A stretch of DNA of 54,955 bases from the NCBI GenBank assembly GCA_001661245.1, contig KV454017.1:305927-360881 (forward strand), read 5' to 3'. The position numbers and the translations under genes are program-made. The DNA is from Pachysolen tannophilus NRRL Y-2460 (taxonomy: Eukaryota; Ascomycota; Pichiomycetes; Alaninales; Pachysolenaceae). The number at the start of each line of letters is the position of its first letter. Position 1 is the stretch's first letter. Shown here one piece after another: positions 9,257 through 20,215 of the stretch. Below the pieces are notes generated by a model that saw only the letters and a list, made by a program, of their open reading frames with translations, had not been told where the DNA came from and did not search any database.

Positions 9257-10897
9257 TTACCAAGTGTAACGGAAAACCTCAGCTTTTTGAATATCTGTCA
9301 AGTCCAATATGTCTAACTCCATCTTATAGCTGCTATCAACAATGCCGTATTTTTTATTTCTTTTCTTGTTTTCAAGTATGCAAAGAAGACCATAGATTAG
9401 TATTGTAACAATAGAGACTGCAAGAAAACTTAAAATTGCATCGTAACCCGTAGGATACTCAGGAGATTGACTTGATAGGAAAAATTGAGGAGCAACAATA
9501 TTGGCAACGCAATATGAAATAAAGTTAATTGCATTTACTACAGTCTTTTTTGTATGACCAGAAGTATTTGCCATTGATAAAGAGCACATACTGACATAAG
9601 GACCCCAATAAAAATAGAAAAAATAATATGCCAATAATCTGCTAATTTTATCAGTTAATTTCATCATTAAGACACAACAAATTAAAGGACAAAGTGTGAC
9701 AATTGCAGTAATAACAGTTCTAAATTTTCCAGGAACAACTAAACATGGTAAGGCAATTAGCCAAGAACTAAATGTCATAAATACACCTGTTGGGAGTCCC
9801 ATAAGTACTGTTCTATGTTCTGAATAACCCAAACCACTGACAATTTGCGCTGCAAATGATACTAATCCACCATTTGCTATATTTATGGAAAATACAAAAA
9901 TTGCCATACACCAAGTTGTTGGAGACAATAAGGCTTCAATGGCTTGATCTTTCTTGAAGACTTTATTTTTTGTACCTGTTCTATTTTCCTTTGTTCTATC
10001 AATAGCAATATATTTTTCCCTCGTAGAGAAAAACCGACATTTCATTGGTGAATCTGGAATAAGAATTAACATTATCCAAGAGATTCCAAATGTGATAGCA
10101 CCAAAAGTTATGAATAATAATCTCCAACTTGCTACTGATGAGTTTGACGTGCCAATACCATAAGAAAGACTTCCAGTTATCAACGAAGAAAACCCAGAAA
10201 ACCAAATAGCAGTACGGAAAGGCTGTTCTTTTTTCCTATAAAACATTGAAGTGATCACAGTTAATGCAGGAAATAGAAAAGTTTCACCCATTCCTAATAA
10301 AAACCTTAATGCAGCCAAAGTTGCAAAATTGTTTGCAGCACCAATACACATCAAAATGCTACTCCAAATAATAAAACTAATGCCTAAACATTTTGCAACT
10401 GGGTATCTTTGTATAAGATAGTTTGCAGGTGCTTCCATTCCAAGATACCCAAAATAAAAAATACTTGCAATCCATGAATACCTTCAAAAGCCAAAAAAAC
10501 AAAAAAAAAAACAAAAAAAAAAAAAAGATGTTAGTAACCTTTCTATAATCGTAGTCCTTGATTTCCTTTAAACTTACTGTTGTCCAACCAATTTACAATC
10601 TGTTTCCATACCGTATAAAGCAGCATTGGAAATTACTATTTTATCTGCGGCTGCAAGAGTTGTAGCAACCGTCATAATAGGCATCAACATTAAATCGATT
10701 TTAAATAATACTTTTCTTGCTTCAGCAGGCGTATAATCTGCATGTTCGGAATTTTTTGCAAGAAATTCAGCACCTAAATCCAATTCTTTCTCAGAATGTG
10801 ATTTAACAACCTCTAGCGATTTAATATCAATTTTGGTTCCTTGGTTTTTCAAAAAATTCGATTCACCCAATTGTTCTTCCGAAGACATCATAACCAT
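9257..10897 (-). CDS. Dal5-family anion/nutrient permease (MFS), spliced
   Basis: Major-facilitator transporter of the Dal5 (allantoate permease) family, whose yeast members carry allantoate, ureidosuccinate, dipeptides, nicotinate, pantothenate or sulfur compounds. Coding is 10578-10897 joined to 9257-10481, 514 residues. Splicing restores SWIASIFYFGYLGMEAPANY, a family hallmark (inner half of TM2), across the junction, followed by LGMGETFLFPALTVITSMFY and FSGFSSLITGSL. An acidic/polar N-terminal tail of about 60 residues precedes TM1. The ATG at 10897 is chosen as the first in frame; others at 10891 and 10888 are close by. A TATAAATA element lies on this strand at 11001-11008, about 105 bases upstream. 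The substrate cannot be read from sequence. The divergent oxidase and oxoprolinase next door suggest an amino-acid derivative. Confidence 0.88.
10482..10577 (-). other. Spliceosomal intron in the permease gene
   Basis: A 96-base intron with donor GTAAGT, a perfect TACTAAC branch site at 10530-10536 and acceptor GAAG. Removal joins CA to G as a Gln codon and keeps the frame. Confidence 0.93.
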
Positions 10898-11553
10898 GAA
10901 CAAGTTAACCACCACCCTAGGTAATTTTTTTGTTCGAATAATCTTATACTAATATTAGCAACTGGGGTAGCAACCAATTCTTTCTGAGGAAATTGAACTT
11001 TATTTATACCAAGAATATCTTTTCAAATATCCAGTCCCACTTCATATATATTAGCAAAAAGCATTCTTTATAGTTTATACACATCCGCATATGCACAAAA
11101 ATTTATAGGAAAGATGAACTTTAAGAGCAGCTTAGCTAGAACTTACCAACAACAACCTAATTTTCTTTATTAAGTTTTTTAAAGTATAATAATTACACTG
11201 TCAACATAGGGTCAACACACTGTTAATCTTTTGATTGCCATTTTGACGCTTTTTTCCGACTTGAAAGTTGGTAATCAGATGCGCTGTGCATCGAAACAGA
11301 TAAAGAGAGAGGGTATTAATGAATTAATTATTCGGGGCTCTTTTTTGGTGGTTGAAGAGGTATACGGAAGCGCCGAGGAAACCAAGTACTAAAGTTATTT
11401 GTATATTTTATGGGTATTGCAATTGAGTTTTATAAATGGCTAGAATTTGTTCTAATTGTTCTGGTTAACTTTAAACTGAAAGAAAGAAATTAATAAGAGT
11501 TGAAATCAAAGAAATTGTTTTCTTTTTTGGTTTAATTGGTCTCGTAAAGAAAA
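10898..11553. promoter_or_regulatory. Divergent promoter region between permease and oxidase
   Basis: 656 bases between two divergent start codons with no ORF of note. It contains the TATAAATA for the permease and one GATAAA (11299-11304, GATA-like). A shared control region is plausible. Confidence 0.5.
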
Positions 11554-12867
11554 ATGACGGAATCGATTTTGATAGTTGGTTGTGGTGTGTTTGGTTTATC
11601 AACAGCTGTTCATTTGGCTGAAAGAGGTGGTTATCAAGTTACTGCTATTGATTTGCTTCCAGTTCCTTCACAGTTTTCAGCTGCTAATGATTTTAACAAG
11701 ATAATAAGATGTGAATATACGGATTTCATCTATACGAAGATGGCAGTAGAAGCTATGAAACTTTGGAGATCAGATCCTATCTTTAAAGGAATATATTCAG
11801 AGTGTGGAAGAATTTTAATTACACCGGAACTTCATGTTGGTAGAAAAGAATTTGAAGAAGAAAGTATTAAGAATTTACAAAAAATTCCAGGAGAAGGCCG
11901 AAAGTTGGAATATTTTAAAGGTGGGAATGATCTTGCTAATAGATTTGATTTTTTAAATCTTAATTCTGTTAGCGAAACTACTGAAATCAAATGGAACCCA
12001 GAAGCTGGGTTGGCTCATGCTGCTAATTCATTAATAGCTTTATACAATAAAGCTGTCGATTTGGGTGTTAAGTTTATATTTGGTAAATCAGGAGAAGCCA
12101 TAAGGACTGTTTCTAAAAAAAATGGTAGAGATTATATTATAACAAAAGATGGTACGGAATATACAGCAGATAAAATTATTATATCTGCAGGCGCTTCAAC
12201 TGGGTTTATTGTTGATTTGAACCATCAACAATCTGCTACAGGTTTATTTGTTACTCATATTAAGCTTACACCACAAGAATATGAAAAATTTAAAAATATT
12301 CCAATTTTGTTTGATGCCGAAATGGGATATTTCTTCCCACCTGATTCAAAGACTCATGTTTTAAAAATTGCATTACCTGGTTCAGGTGCTTCAAACTTGG
12401 TGACAAGTCCTCATGATGAAAATGAAAAAATATCGTTACCAAGATACAAATTGGATTGTCCTACTGATACCATACCTTATATGGCAATAAGACAAGCAAG
12501 GCTGCTTTTGAAAAAATTTGTTCCAGAATTAGAAGATCATGAGTTGTTCAATAGCAAAGCATGTTGGATAGCAGATACTTCCGATTCACATTTTATCATT
12601 GATAAAGTTCCAAATTCCAAGAATTTATACGTTGCTACAGGAGACAGTGGACATGGTTTCAAATTTTTACCAAACATCGGAAAATACATTGTTGACAAGT
12701 TAGAAGGAAAGCTAGACCCAGAAATGGAATATTCCTGGCAGTGGAAACAAGATAGACCAGAGTTTGATCCCAATATGTGCAGCTGGAGAGTTGGAAGTGG
12801 AAACTTGGATTTTTCAGAAATCGAGTGGGCCAGAGAAGATGATAAGGGATGTATTATTAAATTGTGA
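11554..12867 (+). CDS. FAD-dependent amino-acid oxidase, fructosyl-amine oxidase/MSOX family
   Basis: Flavoenzyme of the monomeric sarcosine oxidase / fructosyl-amino-acid oxidase / pipecolate oxidase family, which oxidises secondary amines to imines with release of H2O2. The 437-residue protein starts with the Rossmann motif ILIVGCGVFGLSTA (5-18). FNKIIRCEY at 47-55 is the family's flavin-contacting stretch. CWIADTSDSHFIID begins at Cys337, at the place where family members link FAD covalently through cysteine. GDSGHGFKFLPNIGKYI (363-379) is the second hallmark, close to fructosyl-amino-acid oxidases. The C-terminus is IIKL, not a canonical SKL peroxisomal signal. It lies between the divergent permease and the co-oriented oxoprolinase. 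The substrate is not identifiable; deglycation of amino acids or pipecolate/saccharopine oxidation are options. Confidence 0.88.
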   Translation: MTESILIVGCGVFGLSTAVHLAERGGYQVTAIDLLPVPSQFSAANDFNKIIRCEYTDFIYTKMAVEAMKLWRSDPIFKGIYSECGRILITPELHVGRKEFEEESIKNLQKIPGEGRKLEYFKGGNDLANRFDFLNLNSVSETTEIKWNPEAGLAHAANSLIALYNKAVDLGVKFIFGKSGEAIRTVSKKNGRDYIITKDGTEYTADKIIISAGASTGFIVDLNHQQSATGLFVTHIKLTPQEYEKFKNIPILFDAEMGYFFPPDSKTHVLKIALPGSGASNLVTSPHDENEKISLPRYKLDCPTDTIPYMAIRQARLLLKKFVPELEDHELFNSKACWIADTSDSHFIIDKVPNSKNLYVATGDSGHGFKFLPNIGKYIVDKLEGKLDPEMEYSWQWKQDRPEFDPNMCSWRVGSGNLDFSEIEWAREDDKGCIIKL

Positions 12868-13291
12868 TTTTCTTTTTTAAAAAAAAAAATAAAAAATAGA
12901 TAAGAACCAATCTACCAGACAGATAATAAAAAATATCGTATTATTCTCTACACGTTTCATTTGAACTAAAATCTCGCTATCTAAATTCTTATCCGACTCT
13001 TTGGTGTTTAACTGATACACTTGTTCCGTCTACTAGATGATGGATGATATTTCTCACTAGTGTTTTTAAACGTACTATTTTATGCATTTTTTGCAGGTGT
13101 TCTTATCGGGGTTTCAAGCTAAAGAGGTCAAGGCAACTTGAAGCGCCCAACCTTCTTTTGATATTTGCCGTCTATGTTGTAAAATGTAGTTATTATCGTT
13201 TGTAAGTAGCCATATTTAATCTCGCTGACTACCTAGACTTATTCTATAGATGTAGTTGGGTATCACATTAGAAGTGTTAAAAGAAAAAGAG
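12868..13291. promoter_or_regulatory. Oxoprolinase promoter with three GATAAG boxes
   Basis: GATAAG occurs at 12899-12904 and, on the other strand, at 12988-12993 and 13102-13107. GATAAG is the binding core of fungal GATA factors (Gln3, Gat1 and relatives) that impose nitrogen catabolite control. Three copies in about 420 AT-rich bases is more than composition predicts (about 0.3 by rough calculation). Control by nitrogen source is inferred, not shown. Confidence 0.5.
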
Positions 13292-16200
13292 ATGACTATT
13301 GCTGGAAACATAAAAATTGCTATTGATGTATGTGTAATTTTGAATTGGTTTTTTTTTTTTTGAATTATTCATCTGGACTAACAGGATTTTAAACTTATAG
13401 CGTGGTGGAACGTTTACTGATGTGCTTGCTATAATTCCAGGTAAAGAAGACTATGTTTTCAAATTGTTATCTGTTGACCCTTCGAATTATAAAGATGCTA
13501 ATATTGAAGGTATAAGAAGAGTATTGGAATATGCTACTGGTGAAAAGATTTCACGTGGAGTTCCATTAGATACTTCTAAGATTGAGAATATTAGACTTGG
13601 AACCACTGTAGCAACTAATGCGTTATTGGAGAGGAAAGGTGTTAGGTTTGCTTTATTGGTGACAAAAGGTTTCAAAGATTTATTACACATTGGTAATCAA
13701 TCACGTCCTAATTTATTTGATTTGAATATTCGTAAACCAGGTGTCTTGTATGAAAAAGTGATTGAAATTGAAGAAAGAGTTACTTTACCTGCTTTTTCAG
13801 AAGATTCTACAGGGTATCAAGCAAATGATTTGGTTGATAATGAAAAATATATCTTTGGTGAAACTAAAGAAGTGATTCAGATTGTAAAGCCTTTAAATAT
13901 CGAGAAATCTACTAAAGATTTAATTGAATTAAAAAATATTGGTATTAACTCAATAGCTATTTGTCTTGTTCATGGGTATAATTATCAGGAGCACGAGAAG
14001 ACATTAGGTGAGATTGCCAGAAAAATTGGATTCAAAAATATCTCTTTATCTCATGAGTTGTTACCAATGATCAAAGTGGTTAATAGAGGTCATTCAACAT
14101 GTATTGATGCATACCTTACTCCAATAATAAAATTGTACATTGAAAACCTTTTAAGTGGATTTCAAAAAGATTTTTACAAGTATACAAGAGTTGAATTTAT
14201 GATGTCCGATGGTGGTTTATGCCAATATGATAAATTCACTGGTTTGAAAGCTTTACTTTCAGGGCCTGCAGGTGGAGTTGTTGGTCATGCTCAAACTTGC
14301 TATGATCCTGAAGAAGGAACTTATACAATTGGGTTTGATATGGGTGGTACTTCAACAGACGTATCCAGATATTCAGGTGTTTATGATCATATTTTTGAAA
14401 CAACTACTGCTGGTATCAAAATAGCAGCTCCACAATTAGATATTAATACTGTTGCTGCAGGTGGAGGATCAATCTTAAAATACGAAAACGGGATTTATTT
14501 AGTTGGTCCTGAATCGGCTGGAGCTCATCCAGGTCCTGCTTGTTACCGTAAAGGTGGACCTCTAACGGTAACTGATGCAAATTTAATGTGTTCAAGAATA
14601 TTACCGGAGTTCTTCCCGAAGATTTTTGGGAAGAATGAAAATCAAGAATTAGATAAAGAAATTGTTAGACAAAAATTTCAAGATTTGGCTGATTTGATTA
14701 ATTCAGATCACCCTGAAGTTAATGCAAGATCTCCTTATGATATAGCTTTGGGGTTTTTAAAAGTTGCCAATGTTGCAATGGCTAAACCTATAAGGCAATT
14801 GACTGAAAATAAAGGTTTTGACGTTTCGAAACATAATTTAGCTTCTTTTGGAGGAGCTGGTGGTCAACATGCAAACTCATTGGCCAAGGTATTGAAAATG
14901 AAGAGAATCGTTATTCATAAATATTCATCGATTTTGTCTGCCTATGGAATTGCTTTGGCGGATGTTGTTCATGAAGCTCAAGAGCCGGCTTCTGCAGTGT
15001 ACTCATTAGACATTAAGCATAATCTATTGGCAAAATGTGAAATATTGAAGCAAAAGGTGAATAAAGAATTACTATCCCAAGGTGTAACTCCAGATATTGT
15101 TAATTACGACATTTTTTTCAACATGGGATATAAAGGGTCCGATTCTAGTTTAATGATTATGGATGAAAAGGGAGAAAAAGACTTTGATTTCCTCGAGAAA
15201 TTTTATCTTGTTCACCAAAGACAATTTTCCTTTAACGATAAAAGCAGAGAAGTCATTGTTAATGATATTAGGGTAAGAGGTAGCGGTAATATCAATAAGG
15301 TTAAGGAAAGATCACCTTTCAAAGATTTACTTGAGGTTGAGAAACATCAAGTTTCCAAGGGTATAGAAAAATTGAGTTGTCCGATCTACTTTGAAGAAGG
15401 ATTTTTGGATTCAAAGGTATATTTCCTAAACGACATTGGGATTGGAAGTATTATAGTAGGTCCAGCTTTAATTATAGATGCTACTCAAACCATTTTAGTT
15501 GAACCAGGATCAAAATTGACTATTTTACCCAGACATTTGATTATGGATTTATCAGAGGAAAGTCCAAATGTGGAGTTTAGTCAATCTCATGTTGATCCAG
15601 TTCAATTGTCAATTTTTTCACATAGATTTATGTCAATTGCAGAGTCTATGTGTACAACATTACAAAAGATATCAGTTAGTGCTAATATAAAAGAGAGAAT
15701 GGACTTTAGTTGCGCTCTATTTGATGAAGAGGGAAATTTGGTTGCTAACGCTCCTGCAGTTCCAGTTCATTTAAGTTCAATGTCATTTGCTGTTAAGTTC
15801 CAGATCAAGTATTGGGACGGTAATATAAATGAAGGTGATATTTTGGCCACAAATCATCCCAAAGCTATGGGCACACATCTACCAGACATCACCCTTATAT
15901 CTCCAATATTTGTTGATGGTCATATAAGATTTTACGTTGGTTCTCGTGCACATCATGCTGAGATTGGGGGTACTAAACCAGGATCTATGGATTCTTCTGC
16001 TACAGGACTAGATCAAGAAGGTGCAAAATTTGTTGCCTGGAAAGTAGTCAGCAAAAGCCAATTTGATTATGATGGAGTACAAAAATATTTCATTGAAGAA
16101 CCAAATTCTTACCCTGGATCTTCTCCTTCCAGAAAAGTTGCTGATAACATCTCGGATATCAAGGCTCAAATTGCTTCTAATAGAAAGGGAATTGATTTAT

Positions 16201-17315
16201 TGAGAGATGTGTTTACTGAGTTTGGTACAGACGTTGTCTTATTCTATATGAGAGCAATTAAGGATACTTCTGAAATTGCAGTTAGAAAATTCTTACAAAA
16301 ACTTGCCAGGGAAAATAGACATAGGTTACCGTTAACTTCAGTTGATTATATGGATGATGGTGCTCAAATTGCAATAAAAATTGACATTAATGAAGAGGAT
16401 GGCTCTGCAATTTTTGATTTCACAGGTACTTCTGAGGAAGCTTATAATTGCTATAATGCTCCTCGTGCTATCACATATGCTTGTATAACATACTGCTTAC
16501 GATGTCACATTACTGAGGGAGACCTACCTTTAAATGAAGGTGTCTTGGCTCCAATCAAAGTGATTATTCCTGAAGGAACCATTTTAAACCCAAGTGAAAC
16601 TGCTGCAGTTTCAGCAGGTAATGGCAATACTTCTCAAAAAATTACTGACACAATTTTGAAAGCTTTTGGAACTGTTGCGGCTTCTTACGGTTGCATGAAT
16701 GCTATATGTTTTGGACAAGGTGGTAATGACAAGAATGGGAAATTTATACGAGGTTTTGGGTTTTGCGAAACAATTGGAGGTGGTTCTGGTGCTGGTAATG
16801 GGTTTAATGGGTTCAGTGGTACTCAATGCCACATGACAAATACTTTAATGACCGATCCAGAGGTCTTAGAGAAGAGGTATCCTTGCATCTTATTACAATT
16901 TTCTGTCCGTGAAGGAACTGGAGGTAAAGGTAAGTGGCATGGAGGCAATGGTCTTATAAGAGAATTACAATTTACTTCACAATGCCATGCTTCTGTGTTA
17001 ACACAGCGTAGAACTTACGAACCTTACGGAATGGCAGGTGGCAAACCTGGCAAAAGAGGTGCAAACAGATTAGGAAGATGTCAAAAAGATGGAAGAATTG
17101 TTTGGAAATATCTAGGTTCCAACGCAGAGATTGAATTAAACATAGGTGATGTTCTCAAGATATCCACTCCAGGAGGTGGTGGGTACGGGAAACCTCAAGC
17201 AAGGACCCAAACGACCCAAACTCAACAAGAGAACCCCAATGAACTGTTCTACAAATTCCCAAGGTCAAGCGGCAGTCTAGCTCAGCTACAAGAAGCATTA
17301 TCTACTTCTCAATAG
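13292..17315 (+). CDS. OXP1: ATP-dependent 5-oxoprolinase, spliced
   Basis: Cleaves 5-oxo-L-proline to glutamate with ATP, the last step of glutathione turnover. Exons 13292-13327 and 13401-17315 encode 1316 residues (S. cerevisiae Oxp1 1286). The first exon supplies MTIAGNIKIAID and splicing completes the phosphate-binding motif DRGGTFTDV. A frame without the exon would begin inside this motif. HyuA-type half: TTVATNALLERKG, GFDMGGTSTDVSRY, TVAAGGGSIL, and SFGGAGGQHA. HyuB-type half from about residue 735: SIFSHRFMSIAESM, NVKERMDFSCALFD-like, ATNHPKAMGTHLPD, GGSGAGNG, and a glycine-rich GTGGKGKWHGGNG near the end. The last 45 residues are Gln/Thr/Ser-rich and look non-conserved. Across all 1316 codons I find a single CTG, in that tail. 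Confidence 0.96.
13328..13400 (+). other. Intron in OXP1
   Basis: A 73-base intron with donor GTATGT, branch GACTAAC at 13376-13382 and acceptor ATAG at 13400. It separates a 36-base first coding exon and leaves DRGGTF in frame. Confidence 0.95.
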
Positions 17316-17523
17316 ATATTCGTAGTTATTTGTATTGGTTCACTTAATTTAGTTAGTAAATAAAAGTCGTTTTCTTTGTATCAATGGCCCCTTGCTAGTT
17401 GATAATAAATTAAATCATGTTTACCATTTTAATTAATAAATAATAGATTTCAATTAAGTTGCCACCCAGGTGATTAATCATTGTATTTTACAGTTTATAT
17501 CAATAGAGTAAGGGATAGATATA

Positions 17524-19078
17524 ATGTCAAAGGTACCAGGTAAGTTTTCATTTTTTTTTTTTTCAAAAAACTTTTATGTTTGGAAGGAATTGAAATTGAT
17601 TTAATGCTAACTTTTTATTTGCAGTGAAAATTAAAAATGCCGGTAAGACCTATGAGGTTGATGTTGATTTGAGCGAACCGGGGTTGACTTTTAAGCTTCA
17701 GATTTCTTCGTTAACAGGTATTCAACCGGAAAGGCAAAAGGTTTTGTTGAAAGGAGGTCAATTGAAAGATGACTCTGATATGAAAGATTTTAATTTGAAG
17801 CCAAATCAAGTTATTATGGTCTTGGGTACTCCAGATGATAAACTTCCAAAGAAACCAATTGAAAAAACAGTATTTGTTGAAGATTTGGAAGAAGAGAATA
17901 AATTGATTAATTTTAGTGATGAACCTTCAGGTTTGGTTAATCTTGGAAATACTTGTTATTTAAATAGTTCTTTACAATCTTTATTTACAGTTAAAGAAAT
18001 TACACAACGTTTATCAAACATTTCTAAGAATAATGGTACTTTGATAAATTCTAATCATCAAAATTTTATTACATTTTTGGGGCAGTTATTTGATAAGATG
18101 GCTAAAAAAGAAACTAAGATTACTCCTTTAAATTTCTTGACCACATTAAGAACAACTTTTCCTCAATTTAGTGAAATGTCTGATCATGGTTTTTATAAAC
18201 AACAAGATGCTGAAGAAGCATTTTCTCAAATTTTATCAACATTATTACAAAATATTAAAGATTTGGATAATTTTTTCAAAATTGAATTTAAGACTAGAAC
18301 AAAATGTCTTGAAACAGATGAAGAACCAGTGATTGGTTTTGAAGATTCTTTAAAATTAGATTGTCATATTTCAATTAATACAAATTTCTTGAAAGATGGA
18401 TTAATGAAAAATTTAAAAGAAAAAATTGAAAAACGTAATGAATTATTAGATAAAAATGCAACTTATGAAGTTTCTAGAAAAATTGTTAAATTACCAAAAT
18501 ATTTAACTGTACATTTTGTTAGATTTTTTTGGAAAAGAGAAACAAATAAAAAATCTAAAATCTTAAGGAAAGTTCAATTTCCAATGCAATTAGATTTAGC
18601 TGATATGTTGGATGATGATATTAAACAACAAAAATGTGAATTTAGAGATAAAATTTATAATGTTGAAAAGGAAAATGAAGAAGAAGCAAAAGAATTGAAA
18701 AAGAAGAAAAAAAATAATTTCCATATTGAAACAATGGCACAATTTGATAAAGAACAATCTGAATCTAAAAAACTTCAAGAAAAATGGGCTTCAAATTTTA
18801 AAAAAGCATTTCCTCCAGATTTTGATCCTAATTGTGGTGAAAATCCATCATCATTATATGAGTTGAGATCTATAATCACCCATCAAGGCTCTAGTGCAGA
18901 TTCTGGACATTATCAATGTTTTGTTAAGGATGAAACAGATTTATCTGGAGATAAATGGTGGAAATTCAATGATGATAAAGTCAGTGTCGTTAACAGAGAA
19001 AAAATTGATCAGCTAGCTGGTGGAGGAGAAGGTGATAGCGCTTTGATCTTGATGTATAAAGCTGTAGGTTTAGAATAA
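17524..19078 (+). CDS. UBP6: Proteasome-associated ubiquitin hydrolase Ubp6, spliced
   Basis: Deubiquitinase of the 26S proteasome base (USP14 family) that trims ubiquitin from substrates. Exons 17524-17539 and 17625-19078 give 489 residues beginning MSKVPVKIKNAGK. A ubiquitin-like domain spans about 5-78 (RQKVLLKGGQL, VIMVLGTPDD) and docks on Rpn1. The USP domain carries GLVNLGNTCYLNSSLQSL with catalytic Cys116, DHGFYKQQDAEE, VRFFWKRETNKKSKILRKV, GSSADSGHYQCF with catalytic His about 434, and WWKFNDDKVS. It ends in SALILMYKAVGLE as in S. cerevisiae (SALILMYKGFGL). The family-typical GGGEGDSALILMY is intact. The first exon has only 16 coding bases. Confidence 0.96.
17540..17624 (+). other. 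Intron in UBP6
   Basis: An 85-base intron with donor GTAAGT, branch TGCTAAC at 17605-17611 and acceptor GCAG at 17624. The split codon G/TG gives Val6. Confidence 0.94.
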
Positions 19079-19247
19079 TTTTTTAATTGTATCTATGATA
19101 TTTATTTATCAAAGTTTTTTTTTTTTTTTTTCAAAAATTGTTTACACAAAAATTTCATCTGGTAAAAAAAAAAAAAGAATATAAATGAAATGAAATAAAA
19201 TGAAATGAAAAGACATTTATGGAAATGTGAAAGAATATTAGATAATG

Positions 19248-19538
19248 TTATAATTTATCAACCAATTTTTTAAATGCTTCCGCTTCTTCCCAACAATTCA
19301 ATGGCTTACCCTTATTATCTTTTAAGCATTGTAAAATATTTGATTTAGCATTCTTTAAATCGTCACTAATTTGTGGTTTAGTATTATTAATAGCTTCCAA
19401 TTTTTTCGTAATTTCATTCAATTGTTCATTAACTTTTGATACAGATTTCCCATCATCTTTAACATCATCATTTTGTGATTTATTCAATGATTTATTCAAA
19501 TTTTCTAAAGCATCTTTTTCTAATTGTTTCAATTTATA
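19248..19538 (-). CDS. MIC19: MIC19 C-terminal part, detached from its N-terminal part
   Basis: C-terminal portion of the MICOS subunit Mic19 (CHCH family), which lies in the mitochondrial intermembrane space and supports crista junctions. The frame reads YKLKQLEKDALENLNKSL, a coiled-coil stretch, then CLKDNKGKPLNCWEEAEAFK and KLVDKL. The CX10C pair, and the KGKPLNC run in particular, match S. cerevisiae Mic19 (CLLANKGKPLNCYEE). There is no start codon; upstream in frame a stop follows within a few codons. The matching N-terminal exons lie 0.7-0.9 kb to the right on the opposite strand (20216-20460). Inverting about 19539-20451 would make the two parts contiguous and in frame at ATAAA. It is either a true inversion that breaks the gene or an assembly error. 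Confidence 0.88.
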   Translation of the reverse strand, partial: YKLKQLEKDALENLNKSLNKSQNDDVKDDGKSVSKVNEQLNEITKKLEAINNTKPQISDDLKNAKSNILQCLKDNKGKPLNCWEEAEAFKKLVDKL

Positions 19539-20215
19539 GCTTCTTTCGAATTATGTTGTCTGGAATGGTTATTGCGGCTCAAGCTTGGATTTTTTTTAGT
19601 ATTTTTTTTATCTTATTTCATTTTATTTCATCTTATTCAAGACGAGGCTTCGAAACCTCATTTCCATTTTTATCAGATTTCCAAAAACGATACTATATTC
19701 ATATTTAGTTTCTATTTCCGCTTCCATTTGTATTGAATACGGGCTTGGTAATATAAGCTTTGAGGTTAGTAAAAAAAATCCTGTATTCTGTGGAAAGCTG
19801 ATAAAATAAGTGAAACGAGAAGATGACCTCAATTTAATTCCAATTGTTTTACCTATATCGTAGAATTTTACAAAAAAAAAAAAAAAACACTTTCACACAC
19901 TCTTTCCCCACAACTCTGTTATTTGTCATAAAATATCTCTCAATGGGCTCCAACTACATCTCCAAGACTATATAATCAACTATAACTTTTGGTCAATTGG
20001 TTAATAGAAAATGGCTTTTAAAACCGGGTCGTGCGTGGTTTTACCAAGTTTTGTGTTTTGATGTTCTTGATTGGGTGAATTGAGCAAAATAACAAATGAA
20101 AAATAAATGAATGAAAAACCTATGAATGAAAAGTACAACTAAAAGGTGAGGTGAGGTTCGGTAAGGAAGGTTATAAAAGGAATATTATCTTTATAGAAAT
20201 ATAGAATAATTTGCA
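19539..20215. other. Segment between the two MIC19 parts, probably the inverted MIC19 promoter
   Basis: No independent gene. Read toward 20216 it behaves like a promoter: TATAAAAG at 20172-20179, 37 bases before the MIC19 ATG, and a 7-base inverted repeat TAAAACC/GGTTTTA at 20019-20025 and 20037-20043 around GC-rich GGGTCGTGCGT. A run of A lies at 19871-19885. Confidence 0.6.
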
